From positions 1 through 5,920 of the forward strand of contig JAEZFE010000250.1 in the NCBI GenBank assembly GCA_023437865.1: a stretch of 5,920 nucleotides of DNA, given 5' to 3'. The notes under the pieces are model-generated. The model searched no databases. It was not told where the DNA came from and worked only from the letters and a program-made list of their open reading frames with translations. Positions within the stretch are counted from its first letter, which is position 1. Every line of letters begins with the position of its first letter. Origin of the DNA: Pseudomonadota bacterium (GTDB taxonomy: Bacteria > Pseudomonadota > Alphaproteobacteria > Rhodospirillales > Magnetospirillaceae). Below are positions 1 to 5,920 of the stretch, one piece after another. Position numbers and translations under genes: made by a program.

Positions 1-1883
1 GTGTAGATCACGCCCAGCTCGGGCTCGGCGACGATGCCGCGGATCCAGTCGATGGCGCGCTGGGCGGCATCAACGTCGGACGAGGCCACCTTGATGGTGC
101 CGTCATCCTCGATGTCGATCTTGGCGCCGGTCTGCTCGCAGATCTCGCGGATGACCTTGCCGCCGGTGCCGATGACTTCGCGGATCTTTTCCTTCGGGAT
201 GTTGAAGGTGGTGATGCGCGGAGCGTTGCCCGAGACTTCGTCGCGAGCCGTGGACAGGCCCTTGTTCATCTCGCCCAGGATGTGGATGCGGCCGTCCTTG
301 GCCTGACCCAGGGCGATCTTCATGATCTCCTCGGTGATCGAGGTGATCTTGATGTCCATCTGCAGGGCGGTGATGCCCTCTTCGGTGCCGGCCACCTTGA
401 AGTCCATGTCGCCCAGGTGATCCTCGTCACCCAGAATATCGGACAGCACGGCGAAATCGGTGCCTTCCTTGATCAGGCCCATGGCGATACCGGCCACCGG
501 GCGGCCCAGCGGAACGCCGGCATCCATCATGGCCAGCGACGAGCCGCAGACCGACGCCATCGACGACGAGCCGTTGGACTCGGTGATCTCGCTGACGACG
601 CGGATGGTGTAGGGGAATGCGTCCTTGGCGGGCAGCATCGGGTGCACGGCGCGCCAGGCCAGCTTGCCGTGGCCGATCTCGCGGCGGCCCGGGCTGCCCA
701 TGCGGCCAGCTTCACCGACCGAGTAGGGCGGGAAGTTGTAGTGCAGCATGAAGTGCTCGCGGTACTCGCCCGCCAGCTGGTCGATGATCTGCTCGTCCTG
801 GCCGGTGCCCAGAGTGGCGACCACCAGGGCCTGGGTCTCGCCACGGGTGAACAGGGCGGAACCGTGGGCGCGCGGCAGCACGCCGACATCAACCTCGATG
901 GCGCGCACGGTCTTGGTGTCGCGGCCGTCGATGCGCTTGCCGGTCTTCAGGATGTTGCCGCGAACGACGTCGGATTCGAGGTCCTTCAGCACGCCCGGAG
1001 CCACGGCCAGCTCCGCCGCCGCGTCGCCGAGCGACTCGATGGCCTTCTTCTTGACGTCGCCGACGGCAGCGTAGCGGTCCTGCTTCTTGACGATCTTGTA
1101 GGCTTCGGCCAGCTGCGCGGCGAAACCGCCCGAGACCAACTTCTCGCGCACGGTGGCCACTTCGGCCGGCGGCGGGGTCAGGTCCCACGGCTCCTTGGCG
1201 CAAACTTCGGCCATCTCGATGATGGCGTTGATGACTGCCTGGAATTCCTTATGGCCGTACATGACGGCGCCCAGCATGACGTCCTCGGACAGCTCCTTGG
1301 CTTCCGATTCCACCATCAGCACGCCTTCCTGGGTGCCGGCGACCACCAGGTCGAGCGCGGACTTGGGCATGTCGGCAAGGGTGGGGTTCAGCACGTACTG
1401 GCCGTCGATGTAGCCGACGCGGGCGGCGGCGATCGGGCCCATGAAGGGCACGCCCGAAATGGTCAGGGCGGCGGAGGCGCCGACCATGGCAACGATATCG
1501 GGATCGTTCTCGAGGTCATGCGACAGAACGGTGCAGACCACCTGGGTCTCGTTCCGGAAGCCCTCGGCGAAAAGCGGGCGGATCGGGCGGTCGATCAGGC
1601 GGGAGACCAGGGTCTCCTTTTCGCTCGGACGGCCTTCGCGCTTGAAGAAGCCGCCGGGGATCTTGCCCGCGGCGAAAGCCTTCTCCTGGTAATTGACCGT
1701 CAGCGGAAAGAAATCCACGCCGGGCTTGACCGACTTCTGGCCGACCACGGTGCACAGGACGGTGGTGTCGCCATAGGTGGCAAGCACGGCGCCGTCGGCC
1801 TGGCGGGCGATCTTGCCGGTCTCCAGAACCAGCTTGCGGCCGCCCCACATGATTTCTTTGCGGGTCACGTTGAACATGGACAT
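1..1883 (-). CDS. pnp: Polynucleotide phosphorylase (PNPase), 3' end outside window
   Basis: PNPase is a 3'-5' phosphorolytic exoribonuclease that releases nucleoside diphosphates. It acts as a cytoplasmic trimer and, in many proteobacteria, with the RNA degradosome. The frame is open from the ATG at 1883 to the window edge, 627 codons against a usual total near 700. Visible order: RNase PH-like domain 1 (motif [12 protein letters not shown]), a helical linker, RNase PH-like domain 2, then a KH domain from about residue 557. Domain 2 carries GRREIGHG at residues 399-406 and [12 protein letters not shown] at 485-496. I align D488, D494 and K496 with the E. coli metal/catalytic residues D486, D492 and K494. 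The KH loop GTGG is at residues 572-575. The C-terminal S1 domain must lie beyond position 1. The start at 1883 is preferred over a second ATG at 1877 because AGGA lies 8 nt upstream of the first. It follows rpsO after a 184-nt structured spacer, the conserved order. No frameshift seen. Confidence 0.98.
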   Translation of the reverse strand, partial: MSMFNVTRKEIMWGGRKLVLETGKIARQADGAVLATYGDTTVLCTVVGQKSVKPGVDFFPLTVNYQEKAFAAGKIPGGFFKREGRPSEKETLVSRLIDRPIRPLFAEGFRNETQVVCTVLSHDLENDPDIVAMVGASAALTISGVPFMGPIAAARVGYIDGQYVLNPTLADMPKSALDLVVAGTQEGVLMVESEAKELSEDVMLGAVMYGHKEFQAVINAIIEMAEVCAKEPWDLTPPPAEVATVREKLVSGGFAAQLAEAYKIVKKQDRYAAVGDVKKKAIESLGDAAAELAVAPGVLKDLESDVVRGNILKTGKRIDGRDTKTVRAIEVDVGVLPRAHGSALFTRGETQALVVATLGTGQDEQIIDQLAGEYREHFMLHYNFPPYSVGEAGRMGSPGRREIGHGKLAWRAVHPMLPAKDAFPYTIRVVSEITESNGSSSMASVCGSSLAMMDAGVPLGRPVAGIAMGLIKEGTDFAVLSDILGDEDHLGDMDFKVAGTEEGITALQMDIKITSITEEIMKIALGQAKDGRIHILGEMNKGLSTARDEVSGNAPRITTFNIPKEKIREVIGTGGKVIREICEQTGAKIDIEDDGTIKVASSDVDAAQRAIDWIRGIVAEPELGVIY

Positions 1884-1891
1884 ACGTTCAT

Positions 1892-1902
1892 TCCTTATCC
1901 TT
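1892..1902 (-). promoter_or_regulatory. pnp ribosome binding site
   Basis: On the minus strand this reads AAGGATAAGGA, two AAGGA copies one base apart. The proximal AGGA ends 8 nt before the ATG at 1883, good spacing for that start. It would be 14 nt from the next ATG at 1877, so it decides the start call. Confidence 0.75.
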
Positions 1903-1950
1903 ACGCATCGCCGCCGGATTGCTGCGATGCGGGCGTCTCAAATGCGGCTG

Positions 1951-1978
1951 CCCGCGCAGGGAACCTTCCCCGCGCGGG
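1951..1978 (-). promoter_or_regulatory. Stem-loop in pnp leader (proximal)
   Basis: CCCGCGC at 1951-1957 pairs with GCGCGGG at 1972-1978. After one A/C mismatch (1958/1971), GGGA at 1959-1962 pairs with TCCC at 1967-1970, leaving a 4-nt loop. The stem is 7+4 bp and very GC-rich. In the transcript it lies about 70 nt upstream of the pnp start and downstream of the rpsO stop. No U-tract follows it, so it is not a classical intrinsic terminator. By analogy with the E. coli rpsO-pnp spacer, where RNase III cuts a leader duplex and PNPase then represses its own mRNA, it may be a processing or stability element. That role is inference. Confidence 0.55.
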
Positions 1979-1992
1979 CCCTCGCGCCATGA

Positions 1993-2033
1993 CCCGAAAG
2001 CCGGCGCGACTTTCCACATTTTTCCCTTTCGGG
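1993..2033 (-). promoter_or_regulatory. Inverted repeat in rpsO-pnp spacer (distal)
   Basis: CCCGAAAG at 1993-2000 and CTTTCGGG at 2026-2033 are a perfect 8-bp inverted repeat around a 25-nt loop. It begins about 35 nt after the rpsO stop in the transcript. The loop is purine-rich on the RNA strand and contains AAAAA. It could protect the rpsO 3' end or form one arm of a longer RNase III substrate together with the 1951-1978 stem. It lacks a following U-run, so a terminator is unlikely. Folding and function are inferred. Confidence 0.45.
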
Positions 2034-2067
2034 GCTCGACGTGACGCCCAGCCGCCGAACGGACTTT

Positions 2068-2337
2068 CTACTTACGCAGACCCAGGCGGGCAATCAACGC
2101 TTCGTAGCGGCCCTTGTTGGAGTCCTTGAGGTAGTCCAGCATGCGACGGCGCTGACCAACCATGATCAGCAGGCCACGACGCGAGTGGAAGTCCTTCTTG
2201 TGCTCCTTCAGGTGCTCGGTCAGGTTGCGGATGCGCTCCGACAGAATGGCGACCTGGACCTCGGGGGAACCGGTGTCGCCTTCGTGGGTGGCGTATTCCT
2301 TGACAACTTCAGCCTTGCGCTCGGGAGTGATCGACAT
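2068..2337 (-). CDS. rpsO: 30S ribosomal protein S15
   Basis: S15 is a small primary 16S rRNA-binding protein that nucleates assembly of the 30S platform with S6, S18 and S11 and forms an intersubunit bridge. The 89-residue product is exactly the family length. Recognisable signatures are the N-terminal [12 protein letters not shown], the central [17 protein letters not shown], and the C-terminal block [20 protein letters not shown] followed by [16 protein letters not shown] and the end LGLRK. The ATG at 2337 is set by AGGAG 6 nt upstream. That ribosome binding site and the first codons lie inside the end of truB (29-bp overlap), suggesting coupled translation. The stop is TAG. In several bacteria S15 represses its own mRNA through a leader structure; any such structure here would have to lie inside truB coding sequence, and I could not identify one. 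Confidence 0.99.
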   Translation of the reverse strand: MSITPERKAEVVKEYATHEGDTGSPEVQVAILSERIRNLTEHLKEHKKDFHSRRGLLIMVGQRRRMLDYLKDSNKGRYEALIARLGLRK

Positions 2338-3283
2338 CGTCTTCTCCTATGGAATGGGATTGAAGGTTCATCACGCGCACCGAGCGGATTTCGCCGCCGT
2401 CGATGCGCGCCAGCGCCACCAGCCGGTTGCCGTCCATGGCCCGCAAGATGGAGCCGGGTGCGGCAGCCGCCGGACGGCCATGCTCCAGCTGCGCAAGCAG
2501 CAGAACCTGGCCGTTATGGAGGCGCCGGGCCTCCGCCTCCGACAGGGCCAGCGCCGGGATGTCGTCCAGCGCGGTCTCGACCGGAAGCAGATGGGACCGA
2601 AGGGCGGGACCTTGCCCGACCTCACGGAACTTGTCCAGGGGAATCGAATTCCCTTCGTTGAAGGGACCACAGGCCACTCGCCTGAGAATCGCAATATGGC
2701 CGACGGTCCCCAACGCCAATGCCAAGTCGCGGGCGAGCGAGCGGATATAGGTTCCTTTGCCGCAGGCGACCTCGAAATCGGCGTGATCTGAGTCAGGCTG
2801 GCCGACCAGTTGGAAGCGGTCGATGCGGACGATACGGGGCTTGAGTTCCACCGTCTCGCCGGCCCGCGCCAAATCGTAGGCGCGCTCGCCGTCCACCTTG
2901 ATGGCGGAATAGGCCGGCGGTACCTGCTCAATATCCCCCAGGAAGCCGGGCAGGGTGGCGAGGATTTGGTCGCGGGTCGGGCGCAGCGGCGACGTGGCGA
3001 CCACATGGCCCTCCATGTCGTCGGTCGAGGTGGCCTCGCCCCAGCGCACCCGCCAGCGATAGGTCTTGGCGCCGTCCATCACATAAGACACGGTCTTGGT
3101 CGCTTCGCCCAAGGCGATCGGCAGGATTCCCGACGCCAGCGGATCCAGGGTGCCGCCATGGCCGACCTTGGCTGCGCCGGTAATGCGGCGGATTGCAGCC
3201 ACCACCTGGGTCGAGCCAATGCCTAACGGCTTGTCGATGGCCAGCCAGCCGTCGATGGGAAGGCCTTTGCGTTTACGCGCCAT
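2309..3283 (-). CDS. truB: tRNA pseudouridine(55) synthase TruB
   Basis: TruB isomerises U55 in the T-loop of most tRNAs to pseudouridine and also acts as a tRNA chaperone in the cytoplasm. The 324-residue product fits the family (about 300-320). The N-terminal catalytic domain starts [14 protein letters not shown] and carries [20 protein letters not shown]47 in GTLDPLASG is the catalytic aspartate (E. coli D48). KTYRW near residues 74-78 holds the active-site tyrosine. The substrate-binding motif [12 protein letters not shown] follows, and a PUA-like C-terminal region runs from about residue 243 ([17 protein letters not shown]) to RSVRVMNL. The last 17 or so residues are a tail, the end of it encoded in the rpsO overlap. 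The ATG at 3283 has an in-frame TAA two codons upstream, so no longer form is possible. It has no good ribosome binding site, only GGA 11 nt away. The palindromic repeat ends 17 nt upstream. Confidence 0.98.
   Translation of the reverse strand: MARKRKGLPIDGWLAIDKPLGIGSTQVVAAIRRITGAAKVGHGGTLDPLASGILPIALGEATKTVSYVMDGAKTYRWRVRWGEATSTDDMEGHVVATSPLRPTRDQILATLPGFLGDIEQVPPAYSAIKVDGERAYDLARAGETVELKPRIVRIDRFQLVGQPDSDHADFEVACGKGTYIRSLARDLALALGTVGHIAILRRVACGPFNEGNSIPLDKFREVGQGPALRSHLLPVETALDDIPALALSEAEARRLHNGQVLLLAQLEHGRPAAAAPGSILRAMDGNRLVALARIDGGEIRSVRVMNLQSHSIGEDDVDHSRAQG
2344..2348 (-). promoter_or_regulatory. rpsO ribosome binding site inside truB
   Basis: The minus strand reads AGGAG here, 6 nt before the rpsO ATG at 2337. 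It lies within the last codons of truB, so ribosomes translating truB pass over it before terminating at 2309. Confidence 0.8.
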
Positions 3284-3300
3284 TTGTTAGGAAATCCAAG

Positions 3301-3409
3301 CGGTGGTTTAACCACATAGACACAGAGGCACAGAGGAAAGCACCGCGAAAAGAACGACTAGTTCTCTGTGCCTTCCCTGTACCTCTATGTCTCAGTGGCG
3401 AACTAACCG
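3301..3409. repeat. MITE-like imperfect palindrome between rbfA and truB
   Basis: Arms at 3301-3343 and 3368-3409 are reverse complements at about 32 of 42 positions by hand alignment. The apex carries a second perfect stem, AGAAC at 3351-3355 with GTTCT at 3361-3365. The left arm contains tandem 8-mers, CACAGAGG twice at 3321-3336, preceded by a degenerate CACATAGA. GC is about 51% by hand count, well below the flanking genes. It encodes no plausible protein. The ends lie 4 nt from the rbfA stop codon and 17 nt from the truB start, so the repeat fills nearly the whole gap. From memory it resembles the CACAGAG-type hairpin repeats dispersed in many proteobacterial genomes. No clear target-site duplication is visible. 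Transcribed, it would give a long hairpin between the two genes. Whether it is mobile cannot be told from one copy. Confidence 0.7.
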
Positions 3410-3413
3410 GCGA

Positions 3414-3857
3414 TTACTCGCCGTCGTCCTCGCCCTCGAGGGACTCGGGATCCCAGCGGCGGGCGAATTCGCCGTCGCCACCGAGGTCGCGGCGGACTTC
3501 AGGGCTGCGCAGGAGAGCGTCGATCTTGCTCGCCTCGTCGAAGCTGGTGTCGGGCTCGAACGACAGGTTCGGCACGGCGCGCAGTTCGACCATGCGGGCG
3601 ATCTCGTGGCGCAGAAAGGGCCGCGCCCGTTTGAGGCCGGTGAGAATGGGGGTCACGTCGCCACCGCCGAGGGGAACCACGAACACGGTGGCGTTCTTGA
3701 GGTCGGGGCTGATGCGCACCTCGGTCACGGTGATGGCGCGGCCCTGAATGTCAGGGTCGCGGATATCACCGCGCTCGATGATGTTGGCAATGACGTGACG
3801 AAGCTCCTCGCCCACGCGCAACTGACGCTGGGACGGGGCTTTATGGCCCTTGGACAT
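3414..3857 (-). CDS. rbfA: 30S ribosome-binding factor A
   Basis: RbfA binds the immature 30S subunit near the 5' end of 16S rRNA, helps late maturation and is needed for growth in the cold. The 147-residue product matches the longer alphaproteobacterial form. It opens with a basic stretch (SKGHKAPSQRQLRVGEELRH), then the single KH-like fold: an IANIIERGDIRDPDI helix and turn, the TVTEVRISPDLKNATVFVV strands, and the LKRARPFLRHEIARMVELRA helix followed by VPNLSFEPD. The C-terminal tail from about residue 115 is variable and ends acidic (EGEDDGE). The ATG at 3857 has a strong GGAGG 8 nt upstream. It lies 42 nt after infB, the usual neighbour, since both act in 30S function. The stop is TAA at 3414. 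Confidence 0.97.
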   Translation of the reverse strand: MSKGHKAPSQRQLRVGEELRHVIANIIERGDIRDPDIQGRAITVTEVRISPDLKNATVFVVPLGGGDVTPILTGLKRARPFLRHEIARMVELRAVPNLSFEPDTSFDEASKIDALLRSPEVRRDLGGDGEFARRWDPESLEGEDDGE

Positions 3858-3865
3858 GGCTGGGA

Positions 3866-3889
3866 CCTCCGGCGAGAGGAAGAAGGAGG
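3866..3889 (-). promoter_or_regulatory. rbfA ribosome binding site with possible masking hairpin
   Basis: The minus strand carries GGAGG (3870-3866) 8 nt before the rbfA ATG. Upstream in the same gap, CCTCC (3889-3885) is its exact complement across a 14-nt loop. A 5-bp GC-rich hairpin could therefore cover the ribosome binding site. The infB stop lies only 10 nt before the CCTCC, so a ribosome terminating on infB would open it. The binding site is clear; the hairpin is a hypothesis. Confidence 0.55.
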
Positions 3890-3899
3890 GCCGGACCCC

Positions 3900-5920
3900 T
3901 TACAGGGTCGCGGCCACCTCTTCGATCTCGAAGCACTCGATCACGTCGCCGGCGCGGATGTCTTCGTAATTAGCGAACGACATACCGCACTCATAGCCCT
4001 CGCGCACTTCCTTGACGTCGTCCTTGAAGCGCTTGAGCTGGCTTAGCTCGCCCTGGTGGATGACCACGTTGTCGCGCAGCAGGCGGACGCCGGCACCGCG
4101 CTTGACCACGCCTTCGGTGATCATGCAGCCCGCCACCTTGCCGACCTTAGTGATGTTGAAGACTTCGCGGATGCTGGCGTAGCCCAGGAAATGTTCCTTG
4201 AGCGTCGGCGCCAGCATGCCCGACAGCATCTTCTTCATGTCGTCGGTGACATCGTAGATGATCGAGTAGTAGCGAATATCGACGCCGTCGCGGCGCGCCA
4301 TGTCGCGGGCCTGCGGGTTGGCGCGGACGTTGAAGCCGATGATGATGCCGCCCGAGGCCTTGGCCAGGGTGATATCGGATTCATTGACCGCACCGACCGC
4401 GGAGTGCAGCACGCGGACCTTGACGTTCTCGTTGCCGATCTTCTCGACCGAACCAATGATGGCTTCGATGGAGCCCTGCACGTCGCCCTTGATGACGACC
4501 GGCAGTTCCTTGGCCTCACCGGCCTTGATGGCCGAGAACATCTCTTCCAGGGTGCCGCGCTGGGCCAGCTTGGCGCGAACCTCGCGGTCCTTGCGCTGGC
4601 GGTAGCCGGCGATCTCGCGGGCGCGGGCCTCGTCCTCGACGGTGATGAAATCATCGCCGGCCGCCGGCACGCCGTCCAGGCCCAGCACTTCCACCGGAGT
4701 GGACGGGCCAGCCTGCTCGACGCGGTTGCCCTTGTCGTCGTTGAGCGCGCGGACCTTGCCCCATTCGGCGCCGGCGACAAACACGTCGCCGACCTTCAGC
4801 GTACCGCGCTGGACCAGCACGGTCGCCACCGGGCCACGGCCCTTTTCCATCTTGGCCTCGACCACGGTGCCGTGGGCGGCGCGCTGCGGGTTGGCCTTGA
4901 GGTCAAGGATCTCGGCCTGCAGGAGGATGGTCTCCTCCAGCTTCTCGAGGTTGATGCGCTTCTTGGCCGAGACTTCGACGGTGAGCACGTCACCGCCCAG
5001 ATCTTCGGTCACCAGCTCGTGCTGGAGCAGTTCCTGGCGCACGCGGTCCGGATTGGCCTCGGGCTTGTCGATCTTGTTGATGGCAACGATGATCGGCACG
5101 CCGGCCGCCTTGGCGTGACGGATGGCTTCCACCGTCTGCGGCATGATGCCGTCATCGGCGGCCACCACCAGCACCACGATGTCGGTCACCTTGGCGCCGC
5201 GGGCGCGCATGGCGGTGAAGGCTTCGTGGCCGGGGGTGTCGATGAAGGTGATCTTGCCGCCCGAGCGCATGGTCACCTGATAGGCGCCGATGTGCTGGGT
5301 GATGCCGCCGGCCTCGCCCGAGACCACGTCGGTCTCGCGCAGGGCGTCGAGCAACGAGGTCTTGCCGTGGTCGACGTGGCCCATGATGGTGACCACCGGC
5401 GGACGGGAAACCAGCTCCTCGTCGCTGTCGGTGCTGCCTTCCAGGCCAACCAGCACGTCGGCTTCCGACACGCGCTTGGAATTATGGCCGAACTCGGCCA
5501 CCACCAACTCGGCAGTGTCGGCGTCGATGGATTGGTTGATGGTAGCCATCACGCCCATGCGCATCAGGCACTTGATCACGTCGCCACCACGCTCGGCCAT
5601 GCGATTGGCCAGCTCCTGGACGGTGATCGATTCGGGGATAATGACGTCGCGGATGACCTTCTCCGCTCCCTTCTGGAGGTTCTTCAGACGCTCGCGCTCA
5701 CGGGCACGCCTGACGGCGGCCAGCGACCGGCCGCGCTCGCCGCGGTCCTCTTCGCTCAGCGCGTCGGTAATGGTCAGCTTGCCGGTGCGGCGGCGGGGCT
5801 CGGTGCGCTTGACCGGCGCCGGCTTGTGAGCGGGGGCCTTCTTGCGGGCGATCTCCTCCTCGTCCTCCTCGGTCGGCGCGCGCGGCGCGGCGGGGGCCGA
5901 GGTGTTGGACGGAAGGGTGG
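3900..5920 (-). CDS. infB: Translation initiation factor IF2, 5' end outside window
   Basis: IF2 is a GTPase that delivers initiator fMet-tRNA to the 30S P site and promotes 50S joining. 672 codons are visible, open to the right edge; alphaproteobacterial IF2 usually has roughly 850-950, so the start lies outside. Numbering from the edge: a low-complexity region rich in Ala, Pro, Glu and Lys, then an Arg/Glu helix ([13 protein letters not shown], about 73-85), and an IF2 N-domain about 93-145 ([20 protein letters not shown]). The G domain follows with GHVDHGKT at 180-187, DTPGH at 227-231, NKID at 281-284 and SAK soon after. The OB-like domain II, then [14 protein letters not shown], and the C-terminal fMet-binding domain with [18 protein letters not shown] complete it. 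The stop is TAA. The ATG at 5600 is internal to the N-domain and is not the start. No defects seen. rbfA follows at 42 nt. Confidence 0.98.
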   Translation of the reverse strand, partial: TLPSNTSAPAAPRAPTEEDEEEIARKKAPAHKPAPVKRTEPRRRTGKLTITDALSEEDRGERGRSLAAVRRARERERLKNLQKGAEKVIRDVIIPESITVQELANRMAERGGDVIKCLMRMGVMATINQSIDADTAELVVAEFGHNSKRVSEADVLVGLEGSTDSDEELVSRPPVVTIMGHVDHGKTSLLDALRETDVVSGEAGGITQHIGAYQVTMRSGGKITFIDTPGHEAFTAMRARGAKVTDIVVLVVAADDGIMPQTVEAIRHAKAAGVPIIVAINKIDKPEANPDRVRQELLQHELVTEDLGGDVLTVEVSAKKRINLEKLEETILLQAEILDLKANPQRAAHGTVVEAKMEKGRGPVATVLVQRGTLKVGDVFVAGAEWGKVRALNDDKGNRVEQAGPSTPVEVLGLDGVPAAGDDFITVEDEARAREIAGYRQRKDREVRAKLAQRGTLEEMFSAIKAGEAKELPVVIKGDVQGSIEAIIGSVEKIGNENVKVRVLHSAVGAVNESDITLAKASGGIIIGFNVRANPQARDMARRDGVDIRYYSIIYDVTDDMKKMLSGMLAPTLKEHFLGYASIREVFNITKVGKVAGCMITEGVVKRGAGVRLLRDNVVIHQGELSQLKRFKDDVKEVREGYECGMSFANYEDIRAGDVIECFEIEEVAATL

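Noticed and set aside
1951..1978. Intrinsic terminator after rpsO.
   Set aside because: The stem is strong, but the transcript continues with CAGCCGCAUUUG rather than a U-tract, and pnp follows in the same orientation.
1901..1990. Minus-strand ATG frame of 29 codons in the pnp leader, ending TAA just before the pnp ribosome binding site.
   Set aside because: It has no ribosome binding site, its sequence is Arg/Ala/Gly-rich as expected from the GC-rich stem it spans, and stops are readily met by chance. A leader peptide cannot be excluded but is not supported.
282..2129. Long open frame of 615 codons on the plus strand, opposite pnp.
   Set aside because: It is exactly antisense to pnp, rich in His, Gly, Asp, Ala and Leu as expected from the complement of a GC-rich gene, resembles no protein I know, and spans into the spacer and rpsO. 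The pnp frame carries all the catalytic motifs.
3284..3413. CRISPR array or tRNA-like element in the rbfA-truB gap.
   Set aside because: There is one palindrome with short 8-bp tandem units, no regularly spaced repeats with unique spacers, and no cloverleaf or anticodon arm.
3387..4046. 219-codon plus-strand frame opposite rbfA and the end of infB.
   Set aside because: It is the shadow of two well-identified genes, with the same biased composition and no recognisable domain.
5598..5600. ATG at 5600 as the start of a short IF2 form.
   Set aside because: The frame continues upstream with conserved IF2 N-domain sequence ([14 protein letters not shown]), and the minus strand shows no ribosome binding site close before this ATG.
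1..5920. An undescribed multi-gene system.
   Set aside because: All coding space is taken by five conserved housekeeping genes in their usual order; no accessory gene, integrase, toxin or defence-like protein is visible on either strand.

Overview
The window is a conserved translation and RNA-metabolism operon read entirely from the minus strand. In transcript order it holds infB (5' end off the right edge), rbfA, truB, rpsO and pnp (3' end off the left edge). Composition is GC-rich and the proteins look alphaproteobacterial. The TruB, IF2 and PNPase sequences remind me of Rhodospirillales, for example the Magnetospirillum/Phaeospirillum group. That placement is from memory of the families, not from a search.

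Layout from right to left: 5920-3900 infB (translation initiation factor IF2, 672 codons visible); a 42-nt gap with a strong rbfA ribosome binding site; 3857-3414 rbfA (30S maturation factor); a 130-nt gap at 3284-3413 almost filled by a 109-bp imperfect palindrome of lower GC that looks like an interspersed MITE-like repeat; 3283-2309 truB (tRNA U55 pseudouridine synthase); a 29-bp overlap into 2337-2068 rpsO (ribosomal protein S15); a 184-nt spacer with two inverted repeats; 1883-1 pnp (polynucleotide phosphorylase, 627 codons visible, S1 domain off the edge).

The genes fit together as in the classic nusA-infB-rbfA-truB-rpsO-pnp cluster. IF2 starts translation, RbfA matures the 30S subunit, TruB modifies tRNA, S15 nucleates 30S platform assembly, and PNPase degrades RNA. 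All five reading frames are intact where visible, with the expected catalytic motifs.

I found no new multi-gene system. The parts not explained by the genes are non-coding: the palindromic repeat between rbfA and truB, which sits where the truB ribosome binding site would be expected, and the structured rpsO-pnp spacer, which is a candidate site for post-transcriptional control of pnp.
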